A stretch of DNA of 64,000 bases from Bacillus sp. OV166 (GTDB lineage: Bacteria; Bacillota; Bacilli; Bacillales; Cytobacillaceae): NCBI RefSeq assembly GCF_900177675.1, contig NZ_FXWM01000001.1:62001-126000 (forward strand). The letters run 5' to 3'. The position numbers and the translations under genes are program-made. Shown here in pieces: positions 34,186 through 42,711 of the stretch (the stretch's first letter is position 1; each line of letters starts with the position of its first letter). Under the pieces are notes generated by a model. The model was not told the origin of the DNA. It did not search any database and worked only from the letters and a program-made list of their open reading frames with translations.

Positions 34186-35106
34186 ATGATGAGAACCATT
34201 AAATTAGGTAGCAGTTCATTAGAGGTGCCAGTCATAGCAGTTGGCTGTATGCGTATTAACTCGCTAGAAAAAACAGAGGCTGAACGCTTTGTCCAATCTG
34301 CTTTAGAAGAAGGGGCAAACTTCTTCGACCATGCGGACATATATGGAGGCGGAACATGTGAAGAAATTTTTGCAGATGCCATCCACATGAACGCGGAAAT
34401 TCGTGAAAAAATCATCCTGCAATCCAAATGCGGCATTCGCAAGGGAATGTTTGATTTTTCGAAAGAATATATTTTAGAATCAGTCGACGGAATCTTGAAA
34501 CGGCTGAACACCGAATATCTTGATGTTCTCCTTCTGCACCGCCCGGATGCGCTGGTCGAACCTGAAGAGGTTGCCGAGGCCTTTGATACCCTTGAGAGAT
34601 CAGGAAAAGTGCGCCATTTTGGTGTCTCCAATCAAAATCCGATGCAGATCCAACTGCTTCAGAAATTTGTGAAGCAGCCACTTGTGGCTAACCAATTGCA
34701 ATTAAGTATTACCAACGCCAATATGATTTCTAATGGCATCAATGTAAACATGGAAAATGATTCTGCAATTAACCGGGACGGCAGCATCCTCGATTTTTGC
34801 AGACTAAATGAAATTACCATTCAACCTTGGTCTCCATTCCAATATGGATTCTTTGAAGGAGTATTCCTTGAAAACGACAAATTCCCAGAATTGAATCAGC
34901 AGATCGATGAAATTGCCGCCAAATATGAAGTGAGCAACACGACCATCGCTACCGCCTGGCTGTTACGTCATCCCGCCCACATGCAGCCTGTGATCGGAAC
35001 GATGAATATCGACAGATTAAAGGACTGCTGTAAGGCAAGCGAAGTTCAGTTAACACGTGAAGAATGGTACCGTATCTATCGTGCAGCAGGCAATATTCTC
35101 CCGTAA
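34186..35106 (+). CDS. Aldo/keto reductase (YdhF-like)
   Basis: NADPH-dependent oxidoreductase (306 aa) with a TIM-barrel fold. The catalytic tetrad is visible: Asp and Tyr in NFFDHADIYGGG, Lys in IILQSKCGI, His in YLDVLLLHRPD. The cofactor-binding end reads QPVIGTMNIDRLKDCCKA. The overall sequence is like the YdhF branch of the family; the natural carbonyl substrate is unknown. Start ATG 34186 (or 34189) follows GGAGG. It is monocistronic with its own terminator. Confidence 0.88.
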   Translation: MMRTIKLGSSSLEVPVIAVGCMRINSLEKTEAERFVQSALEEGANFFDHADIYGGGTCEEIFADAIHMNAEIREKIILQSKCGIRKGMFDFSKEYILESVDGILKRLNTEYLDVLLLHRPDALVEPEEVAEAFDTLERSGKVRHFGVSNQNPMQIQLLQKFVKQPLVANQLQLSITNANMISNGINVNMENDSAINRDGSILDFCRLNEITIQPWSPFQYGFFEGVFLENDKFPELNQQIDEIAAKYEVSNTTIATAWLLRHPAHMQPVIGTMNIDRLKDCCKASEVQLTREEWYRIYRAAGNILP

Positions 35107-35118
35107 ATAAACACTCCA

Positions 35119-35153
35119 AAAAACAAGGCACGGCGAATGCTGTGCCTTGTTTT
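35119..35153 (+). terminator. Terminator of the aldo/keto reductase gene
   Basis: AACAAGGCAC / GTGCCTTGTT stem with U-tract, about 15 bp after the stop. Confidence 0.85.
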
Positions 35154-35235
35154 GATGGGAAATTAGTTTTTAAAGAAAAAAACAAATGGTATTTAAGGAA
35201 AATAATAGGATAATATAAACTTAAAATTCATTTTA

Positions 35236-35252
35236 TGTAACACTATTGTAAA
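35236..35252 (+). promoter_or_regulatory. WalR-box candidate upstream of the LysM-3D gene
   Basis: TGTAAC-ACTAT-TGTAAA is an exact match to the WalR consensus TGTWAH-N5-TGTWAH. It lies about 220 bp upstream of a YocH-like wall hydrolase gene, a classic WalR target, but a terminator-like hairpin sits between, and a nearer promoter-like sequence (TTTGTT, 16 nt, TACGAT) is at about 35410-35437. Confidence 0.4.
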
Positions 35253-35267
35253 AATAGAAGTAACGCG

Positions 35268-35296
35268 CCCAGATAGGACTCCTACTGGGTCTTTTG
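35268..35296 (+). terminator. Hairpin with U-tract in the leader of the LysM-3D gene
   Basis: CCCAGaTAGG act CCTACTGGG followed by TCTTTTGCATTTT. It is either an intrinsic terminator of upstream transcription or an attenuator within a long leader. No riboswitch fold is recognised around it. Confidence 0.5.
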
Positions 35297-35471
35297 CATT
35301 TTAGAAGCCTTGGAGGGATGTATTCTCAGATTATTAAATGAATTTAGAAATACTATCGCAATACTATTGCCACGGATGTAAACGATTTAACATCTCCCTG
35401 TTCTTTGTTTCAGAAAAATCTATGTTACGATGATAAAAACTTAGCAACCAAAGAACATGGAGGGTAAAAGA

Positions 35472-36251
35472 ATGCTTAAAAAAATTATTTCAATTATAGC
35501 AGTTGCTGTACTCTCAGTAACTGTAAGTGCTAATGTACAAGCTGCAACAGTAACAGTACAAAAAGGGGATACCCTTTGGGATCTATCACGCGCAAATAAT
35601 ACATCTTTAGAAAATATCCAAAAGTTAAATCATCTTACTACGGATCTAATTCACCCTGGAGATATACTAACCATTGCACCGGAAAAACATTATGCTGTTA
35701 AACAAGGTGACACACTATGGGATATATCCCTTGATTATCAGGTAACTGTTTCGCAACTTAAAGAATGGAACAAATTAACTACCGATCTCATCCATCCTGG
35801 ATTAAATCTATTAATCTATGAAGGTTTAAATACTACTAATACGGCTGTATCAGAAAAACAAACGAAGCCTGCTGCACCTACAGCATCAGGAAAGCCTGCA
35901 GCGCAAGCACCAAAAGAAAGTGAACCAGCGGTAGAAGCTGCTTCAACTACTAATACAAGTTCAAGAGAAATTACAGTGAGGGCTACAGCCTATACGGCTT
36001 CGTGTGAGGGATGTTCTGGTACTACGGCAACTGGAATTAACCTTAAAGCAAATCCAAATGCAAAAGTCATCGCAGTTGACCCATCGGTTATACCGCTTGG
36101 CAGTAAAGTTTATGTAGAAGGCTATGGTGAAGCAACGGCTGCAGATACTGGCGGGGCTATTAAAGGCAATCGAATTGATGTCTTTATTCCTGCTGAACAA
36201 GATGCCATCAATTTTGGGGTAAAACAATTAAAGGTAACCATTTTAAACTAA
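35472..36251 (+). CDS. LysM and 3D domain cell-wall hydrolase (YocH-like)
   Basis: Secreted peptidoglycan hydrolase (259 aa): signal peptide (1-25, VQA-A), two LysM wall-binding domains (about 27-70 VQKGDTLWDLSRANN and 72-116 VKQGDTLWDISLDYQ), a Pro/Ala/Lys linker, and a C-terminal 3D domain with TAYTASCEGCSG and the Asp residues of VDPSVIPLG, AADTGGAIKGNRIDVF. The 3D domain resembles lytic transglycosylase MltA. Start ATG 35472 follows GGAGGG; the frame to 35457 lies before that site. In B. subtilis yocH is WalR-controlled, and a WalR-type box lies upstream here. Confidence 0.88.
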   Translation: MLKKIISIIAVAVLSVTVSANVQAATVTVQKGDTLWDLSRANNTSLENIQKLNHLTTDLIHPGDILTIAPEKHYAVKQGDTLWDISLDYQVTVSQLKEWNKLTTDLIHPGLNLLIYEGLNTTNTAVSEKQTKPAAPTASGKPAAQAPKESEPAVEAASTTNTSSREITVRATAYTASCEGCSGTTATGINLKANPNAKVIAVDPSVIPLGSKVYVEGYGEATAADTGGAIKGNRIDVFIPAEQDAINFGVKQLKVTILN

Positions 36252-36278
36252 CATACCCGTATGTTAGCCAGAAGATTC

Positions 36279-36317
36279 AAAGGACCCGAAATATCATTTC
36301 GTGGTCCTTTTTCATTT
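36279..36317 (+). terminator. Terminator of the LysM-3D gene
   Basis: AAAGGACC..GAAA / TTTC..GGTCCTTT stem with T-run. Confidence 0.85.
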
Positions 36318-36349
36318 TAGCCATAACGAAGATCAATGATATCCATCCT

Positions 36350-37123
36350 TCAATATTTGTTATTAAAGTGCTGGTTAATCGTTTGACATGTATGAAGGAG
36401 GGCAGCCGCTAGCTTCTCTTCATTGCCATAAAAACGAATGGAGGGGAGCGGAATCGAGATAGCACTTAAATTTCCCATTCGATCAAAAATAACTGCGCCC
36501 ACTGCACAAATTCCTTGAATATGCTCTTCCCTGGCAAAAGCTACTCCCTCTTTACGAACCACTTCTAATTCCTTTAACAGTTCATACCGGCTTGTAATTG
36601 TCTGATCATTGAACTGTTGCATGTCCAGCGGTATTAATTTCTCAACCTCTGCTATAGGTAAGGAGGCCAGTATCGCCTTTCCGTTTGCCGTGCAATGTAA
36701 TGGAAAAGACGCACCAGGTTGTGAAGTTGCTTGCAATGGATGCGGTGCGATTATTTGATCCACAAAAAGCACCTTACTGTTATCTAAAACGGACAGGTCT
36801 ACCGTTTCATTAACTTGACGTGATAGTTCTATTAAAAATGGCCTGACTTCTTCTCTTAAATCACTCTGGACCGCAGCCGCTAGCAACGCAATCTCTGGCC
36901 CAAGACAGAAACCTTCATTAGCGGAAGCTGCTGAAACTAACCTCTCCTGTTCAAGAGCAGTCACAATTCTTTGAACCGTCGATCTGGCCAGACCTACTTC
37001 TTTAGCAATTTTCGATAGGCTTAATCCTTTTGGATGGTCTCTAAGAGCCCTTAGTATTTTAGCCGCACGAGTGATCACTTGAATATTGGATGTTTTCGTT
37101 TGATCCTGTTTATCGTTGTTCAA
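36350..37123 (-). CDS. IclR family transcriptional regulator
   Basis: A 257-residue regulator: N-terminal winged helix (about 15-75; ITRAAKILRALRDHPKGLSLSKIAKEVGLARSTVQRIV) and C-terminal effector domain (90-255; SVLDNSKVLFVDQI, LHCTANGKAILA, GICAVGAVIFDRMG) as in IclR. It lies downstream of the MFS-amidohydrolase genes on the same strand but behind a strong terminator. It is a plausible local regulator of them; the ligand is unknown. Confidence 0.88.
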   Translation of the reverse strand: MNNDKQDQTKTSNIQVITRAAKILRALRDHPKGLSLSKIAKEVGLARSTVQRIVTALEQERLVSAASANEGFCLGPEIALLAAAVQSDLREEVRPFLIELSRQVNETVDLSVLDNSKVLFVDQIIAPHPLQATSQPGASFPLHCTANGKAILASLPIAEVEKLIPLDMQQFNDQTITSRYELLKELEVVRKEGVAFAREEHIQGICAVGAVIFDRMGNLSAISIPLPSIRFYGNEEKLAAALLHTCQTINQHFNNKY

Positions 37124-37230
37124 AAATATGTACTCCTTCCTCCAATCTATTCATTCTATTATAACTGAAATTAGTCAAATGGCATCCAGTTTCTACAAAG
37201 GTGGTACTAATATCGTGTCACTGTCCATGC

Positions 37231-37281
37231 AAAAAAACCTATCACATACTGAATCTAATAGCGGATGTGATAGGTTTTTTT
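37231..37281 (-). terminator. Terminator of the MFS-amidohydrolase operon
   Basis: A 17-bp perfect stem (AAAAAAACCTATCACAT and complement) with a U-run on both strands, directly after the amidohydrolase stop. Confidence 0.9.
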
Positions 37282-37288
37282 AAATTTT

Positions 37289-38479
37289 TTAATCTAATTG
37301 ATAATAACTGCAAACCACTTGTCCAACAGCTTTAGCAGCTACTAGGAGTGCATCTTCATCGATATCAAATTTTGGATGATGATTGAAGTAAGGATTTTCT
37401 ACTCCTTTTGGTGTGCATGCGATGTAAAAGAAGCAGGCAGGGAATTTTTCAGCATAATAAGCAAAGTCTTCGGATGGAGACATAGCCGGAAATTCTTTTA
37501 CTTCTTTTATATCTTTATCATTTATGCTTCGTAAACTTTCTGCAACCATTGCCGTAAGCTCCGGGTTGTTGTATAAAGGTGGATAATCTGGGGCATAAGT
37601 AAGCTCACATGTTATGCCAAATTCTTCTTCAATTCCTCTTACAATCCGTTTAACTTCTTTCTCAATCGTTTCTTTTGTTTCTACAGTCATATAGCGAATA
37701 TCGCCTTCAAGTTCGACGCTGTCCTTGATTACGTTGAATGTCCCTTTTCCATCAAAGGATCCGATTGTGATCACACCGACATCGAATGGACTTAATCTGC
37801 GGCTAACGATGGTTTGAGCAGCTGTAACAAAATGTGCAGCAGCAACAATGGCATCGTTAGCTAAATGAGGAGAGGAACCATGTCCACCTCTTCCTTGAAC
37901 TTTCAATTTCATGTAAGCTCGTCCATTGAAGGAATACCCCGCATGATATCCTACAGTTCCCGCAGGTCCCATCGGTAACAAATGAATGCCATAAATGGCA
38001 TCTAAGTCATCAATCAAGCCAGATTCGACAATACTTTTTGCCCCACCTGGCGGAACTTCTTCTGCATGTTGGTGAATGATTTTGATGGTACCTGGGATGG
38101 AGTCTTTTAATTGAATTAAGCAATCAGCCAAAACTAACAGGTAAGCCGTATGTCCGTCATGTCCGCACGCATGCATGACACCTTCATTCTTTGACTTAAA
38201 CGGCACATCCGCTTCTTCTACAATTGGAAGTGCATCAAAGTCAGCACGAAGACCAATGGTTTTTCCAGGTCTTCCACCTTTAATCGTTACGATCATACCA
38301 TAACCATTTCCAACATTCGTTTGTATGTCAACATCTTTCCCTTTATAAAAATCTGCAATATACTGAGCCGTTTTCTCCTCTTTAAAAGAGACCTCAGGAT
38401 TTTCATGTAAATGGCGGCGGATTTTGATTATTTCTTCCTTACGTGATTCTAACATGCTCATTAATTCGCTTTTCATCAT
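37289..38479 (-). CDS. M20 family amidohydrolase (N-acyl amino acid/hippurate hydrolase type)
   Basis: Metal-dependent amidohydrolase (396 aa) that cleaves acyl or aminoacyl amide bonds. Family motifs: RRHLHENPEVSFKEEKTA at the N-terminus, GLRADFDALP with the first Asp, HACGHDGHTAYLL with metal ligands, HQHAEEVPPGGAKSIVESG with the catalytic Glu, a dimerisation domain (180-290), and SEDFAYYAEKFPACFFYI near the end. ATG 38479 follows AAGGGGAG; a TTG frame to 38503 does not. It is downstream of a broken MFS transporter gene (57 nt) that presumably imported its substrate. Confidence 0.88.
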   Translation of the reverse strand: MMKSELMSMLESRKEEIIKIRRHLHENPEVSFKEEKTAQYIADFYKGKDVDIQTNVGNGYGMIVTIKGGRPGKTIGLRADFDALPIVEEADVPFKSKNEGVMHACGHDGHTAYLLVLADCLIQLKDSIPGTIKIIHQHAEEVPPGGAKSIVESGLIDDLDAIYGIHLLPMGPAGTVGYHAGYSFNGRAYMKLKVQGRGGHGSSPHLANDAIVAAAHFVTAAQTIVSRRLSPFDVGVITIGSFDGKGTFNVIKDSVELEGDIRYMTVETKETIEKEVKRIVRGIEEEFGITCELTYAPDYPPLYNNPELTAMVAESLRSINDKDIKEVKEFPAMSPSEDFAYYAEKFPACFFYIACTPKGVENPYFNHHPKFDIDEDALLVAAKAVGQVVCSYYQLD

Positions 38480-38536
38480 TTTCGTCTCCCCTTTTGATGG
38501 CAAAGAATGAAAGGAATCTCCATTCTATTCTTTCAA

Positions 38537-39979
38537 TTAGTGACTTTCTGACGGTGTTGGTTTTGGTTTTGGTGTGCGTCTTGACTTTGTCGATGAAGCC
38601 TCTGAAGGTTTTCCTGCACTATTAGGAACCATAATCATAATCGATAGAATAGAAAGCACCCCAAAAATCACATTTACAATGATCCCAATGGATGCAGCAG
38701 TTTCAACACTTCCAGCCGCTGCAACTGAACTATAAACCGTTGCGGAAATGGCAACACCGAATGCTCCGCCTAGTGAGCTTGCCATTTTATAAATCCCAGC
38801 TGCTTCACCCACTTTGTTGGATGGGGCATTGGATACGGATGTATCTGTAGACGGCGTCGCATATACCCCAAGTCCAAGACCAAATAAGGCAAACCCAATG
38901 AATACGACAACGGTATAAGCAAAATCAGGCAAGAAGGTTAAACCCATAACCGCTACACCAACAGTCGTGATAACAGCGCCCCAAATCATTGGTAATTTCG
39001 CACCCATTCTTTGCAGGATTTTCTCTCCGACACGAATCATGCCAAGCACCGCCACTAAGTATCCAATGGATAGCATCCCTGACTGAAATGCAGTGAATCC
39101 TCGACCGACTTGAACATACGTATTTGCCACAACGAGCGTTCCGGCTACCGCATTTAACAAAAAGTTTGAGTATGTGGCACCTGCGTATGGTTTATTTTTA
39201 AATAAAGAGAAATCAATTAGTGCAATCTTTTTCCTTTTTTCAACTTTGAAGAAGACAATAGCTCCAATAATGGTAATAATGGCAGAGATGATGGAAGTTG
39301 GGCTTGTCCAGCCTAAGTCCGCACCAAATGTAATAAAAACGTTTAATGCGATCATGGTGACGATAAAGATAGCTAAACCACTATAATCGAATTTAAACTC
39401 ACCGGTTCCTTCTGCTTTACTTTCAGGTGTATCTTTAATCAGCCACATGGCGAGAAGGGCAAATACAATAGAGAAGATAAAGATCCATCTCCATCCCATA
39501 TAAGTTGCAATGGCACCACCTGCAAACGAACATACCCCTGAACCGCCCCAAGATCCAATGGACCAGTAACTAAGGGCACGTTGTCTATCTTTTCCATCAA
39601 AGTAAGCTTTCATTAAGGCAATCGTTGATGGCATAATTCAAGCTGCGGAAAGTCCTTGAATGATACGTCCGATAATTAACAATGTCGCTCCTTGCGCTAA
39701 TACTAGGCAAAGGGAACCGACAACGCTTAAAATTAACCCGAGATAGGTAATTTTTTTGCGGCCAATTTTATCTGCGAGCCCACCAGCCGCTACGATAAAC
39801 ATTCCAGAAAATAAGGCTGTTAAGCTGATGGCTATATTCAATGTTCCGGATGTAATCCCCAAATCTTCTTGAACGGCCGGGACCACATTGACCATTGCTT
39901 GTGCAAAAAGCCAAAATGTGATAACGCCGAACACAATCCCTGTGATCATCTTATCTGTACCTTTATAATTTGTCTCCAT
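38537..39979 (-). pseudogene. MFS transporter (DHA2-like, 14 TM) interrupted by an in-frame UGA
   Basis: One continuous frame of 480 codons apart from a single TGA at 39638-39640. The two halves (113 and 365 residues) join as QGLSAA-stop-IMPSTIALMKAYF, with no frameshift; Cys or Phe is usual at that position in this family, and a TGY Cys codon would need one change. Features of a drug/H+ antiporter are intact: GGLADKIGRKKITYLG, the WSIGSWGGSGVCS motif, 12-14 hydrophobic segments. It is first in an operon with the amidohydrolase. Most likely a recent nonsense mutation or a sequencing error; read-through is possible. Confidence 0.8.
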
Positions 39980-40212
39980 GGTTAAACCCCCTACACTTTA
40001 ATTAAGTTTGTATTCTCCTAATGAATGAACCTTAAAGCACTTAATAACTAACAGGAACACATGGTTGTGTTTCTATACCTTGATTATAAAAATTTAAGCG
40101 TATTTAAGTGAGTCAATTTTTATGTAAATCAACATAACAAAGTGTAAAATAATTAACCTGCAGTTTTATGAGGTAAAAATAATAGGGTCGATTTTTGCCA
40201 TTCCCAACAAGG

Positions 40213-40278
40213 AAAGGGTCCACACCCGCCATCCTATATACATTTCAAGTGTATAAGGCCGCGGGGTTAGACCCTTTT
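40213..40278. other. Long imperfect hairpin downstream of the AraC-GH39 gene
   Basis: Arms AAAGGGTC..ACCC and GGGGT..GACCCTTT with an inner TATACATTT/AGTGTATA stem. It lies just past the AraC-GH39 stop. No U-run follows on the minus strand, so it may be a dispersed hairpin repeat used as a terminator. The rest of the gap 39980-40313 shows nothing recognisable. Confidence 0.5.
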
Positions 40279-40313
40279 AGGTTGTCCTCATTTCGATATT
40301 TATTGTATCAATC

Positions 40314-42650
40314 TTATCGATAGGTTTTTCGAATATCGAAAAAGTGAATAGCATTGCTTGTTAAATAGGAATAAAATGACCAATCATCTTCAATGGATTC
40401 ATCGAAGATTTCTAAGGAAGGCCTGCTGGAATTAATAATATAATCAATAATTTCAGCATCCATACCATGCTTACTGTTCAAGTTCCACCATTTTGTATAC
40501 AAAGCTCCATGATCTTTATCAAATACATGCTTGCGTATTTGATATTCCCCTTTAGGCATTCCAGTAATTGTTACGTGAATTTCTTTATTGAGTTTTTGAA
40601 GAAAGGTCTCTTCAACGGAGAAATACGGATTGATGATATTACAATTCATCAGAATCAATTGATATCCCCGCTCATTCTTTGTCATTACGTAATCCTGACC
40701 ATGTGCAACAATCTCGCCATGTAGGCGTTTTAAAAACATCAATGCAAAATACGCTGGGCGTTTTCCGTTTAGATAATGGAATAATTCTACGCCATCCATT
40801 CGATATCGCTTATCTTTTCCTGCATCTTCATGTACGATGGTATTAATCCAGAGAGCAACTGTTTTCACGTCACTGGCTATATCTAAGACATTTTTCAAGA
40901 CCAATGCTCCTCGAAAAAAAGTGCCGTTCGTATACCTAGTATTTCCAGACAACGTGTTCCATGATACGAGATGAAGCGGTTTTTCCATATTGTTCCTTTT
41001 TAAATAATACTTCATCTTATCGGTTTTTTCTTTAATATAATCCTTTGCTAAATCGAACTTAGTATCCGCCATTTCTTTAAAATCAATGACCTCATTTTGG
41101 TTAGCGTTATAACCGATAAAATCAATAGACACGCCATAATCTAGCTGCCATGCATGATTATCACTTGTCTTTTCTTTACGGAAAGAAAAAGGCATATACA
41201 CTCCTACCTGAATGGAAGGGATAATTGTTTTCAATACTTCGTGAAGTTTTAAATACACCCTCTGAAGTTCTTTTGCTTCGACTCCAGTATAGTACGGCTC
41301 ATAAAACATCACATGCCATTGCTTAATAAACAATTCTCCGTACAGTTGCAAACAATGTCTGATGAATTGACTGAGTTTTGTAAAATATCCCTCTTCATTT
41401 CTCGAAATATCCATATAATCGGCCCGTACAAACAAAGATAAATCATGCTTTTTCATGAATTCCAAAGCACTATCAATATTAAAATACGGAGATGTTGTCG
41501 GAATCTCTTCATCTGTCTCCACCTCAGGAGGAATGGCTGTATTGCTAAAAAGATGACGAACTCCGATATACCTTAATTGCAAATCCTTTTTCACATCTAG
41601 TACTTGAGATCGGACATCTTCTTTTAATAATTCAATAATTTCTCCAATATTAAGAATGTGATTAGGACAATTTAATTTCATTGCCACAGGTTTGGACAAG
41701 TTTACCGGCAACTTTTCATATCTTGTCTCTGAATGGGTATAGGGTTTTTGTTCATCTAAAATCATGCTGCTTAATTTTGCTACAATTTCTGGTGATTGGA
41801 CAAGATTTGAAGCATCTTCTTTGCTATAGCTTTGAACGGAATCTTCTTTTTGTACAGGATGGCTCTCTCGATATACATGAGGGGTCATTCCGTACACTTC
41901 TTTAAAAAAAGTTGATAAAGACTTTGTATTTGGGAAGCCATTATTCATGGCGATTTGCGAAATGGAGTCAGACGTATAAAGCAAATCTTTCATACTATGC
42001 TTAAGCCTGATATTCATTAAAAAACGACTAAACCCCATCCCCATTTTCTGTTTAAAATAGCGGGATAGATAGCCTGTTGAAAGAAAAAATTTCTTAGCAA
42101 TCTCCTCTAATGTAATCATCTGGTCATAGTTTTCTTCCATATAGTCAATGATTTGCGATAAACGCAGATCCCCGGTATCCATTTTCTCAAGAACACTGCC
42201 TTCTTCTTTAAAACTACGAATCAGGATAAGTAACATTTGACAGATATAGCTTTTCACCTCAATTCGATAGCTTTCATCTTGTCTATAATAACTAATCATC
42301 ACATTTGCAAGTAGCTTGCGAATTGAAAAAATCATATCTTCTCTTCCCAGATCAATTTCTCTAGAATAGCAGTCAAATCGCCGATTTCGATAGTCCCCGT
42401 AATGATGGTCCATGAAGGCATCCGAAATGGTTAGTATCATTACCCTATTATTTTCACTCCCCTGGACCTGGTAAAGCTGATTACGATTAATGACAAGCAA
42501 ATCATTTTCTACCATATGATAAAAGCGACTAGATGTTTCTATTAATAATTTACCACTAATTACCAGAATAAATTGAATCCCTTTATTTACTCTAGGAACT
42601 AGTAACTCAATATGTTGAAATGATATTTGAAAATCTGACAATGGATCCAA
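40314..42650 (-). CDS. AraC-family regulator fused to a GH39-like domain
   Basis: A 778-residue fusion. Residues 1-100 form a cupin-like sensor; about 160-270 is the AraC DNA-binding domain (ITLEEIAKKFFLSTGYLSRYFKQKMG, ISQIAMNNGFPNTKSLSTFFKEVYGMTPH). The remainder resembles glycoside hydrolase family 39 (beta-xylosidase type) with HVMFYEPYYTGV and LHLVSWNTLSGNTRYTNG. The usual catalytic NEP is not obvious, so the domain may only bind a glycoside. TTG 42650 with GGGGTG six bases before it is preferred to TTG 42668. It sits 61 bp after the PTS permease gene and probably regulates it. Confidence 0.75.
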   Translation of the reverse strand: MDPLSDFQISFQHIELLVPRVNKGIQFILVISGKLLIETSSRFYHMVENDLLVINRNQLYQVQGSENNRVMILTISDAFMDHHYGDYRNRRFDCYSREIDLGREDMIFSIRKLLANVMISYYRQDESYRIEVKSYICQMLLILIRSFKEEGSVLEKMDTGDLRLSQIIDYMEENYDQMITLEEIAKKFFLSTGYLSRYFKQKMGMGFSRFLMNIRLKHSMKDLLYTSDSISQIAMNNGFPNTKSLSTFFKEVYGMTPHVYRESHPVQKEDSVQSYSKEDASNLVQSPEIVAKLSSMILDEQKPYTHSETRYEKLPVNLSKPVAMKLNCPNHILNIGEIIELLKEDVRSQVLDVKKDLQLRYIGVRHLFSNTAIPPEVETDEEIPTTSPYFNIDSALEFMKKHDLSLFVRADYMDISRNEEGYFTKLSQFIRHCLQLYGELFIKQWHVMFYEPYYTGVEAKELQRVYLKLHEVLKTIIPSIQVGVYMPFSFRKEKTSDNHAWQLDYGVSIDFIGYNANQNEVIDFKEMADTKFDLAKDYIKEKTDKMKYYLKRNNMEKPLHLVSWNTLSGNTRYTNGTFFRGALVLKNVLDIASDVKTVALWINTIVHEDAGKDKRYRMDGVELFHYLNGKRPAYFALMFLKRLHGEIVAHGQDYVMTKNERGYQLILMNCNIINPYFSVEETFLQKLNKEIHVTITGMPKGEYQIRKHVFDKDHGALYTKWWNLNSKHGMDAEIIDYIINSSRPSLEIFDESIEDDWSFYSYLTSNAIHFFDIRKTYR

Positions 42651-42711
42651 CCCACTCACCCCTAACAAATGTGAACTGTCTTAGCGGACACTCCAATAGG
42701 CGAGTTTTCAT

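Noticed and set aside
35253..35471. c-di-AMP (ydaO) riboswitch ahead of the LysM-3D gene
   Set aside because: The conserved ydaO sequence blocks are not recognisable; only a simple hairpin is present.
39638..39640. Selenocysteine insertion at the UGA of the MFS gene
   Set aside because: There is no SECIS-like hairpin right after the codon, no sel genes in view, and MFS antiporters are not selenoproteins.
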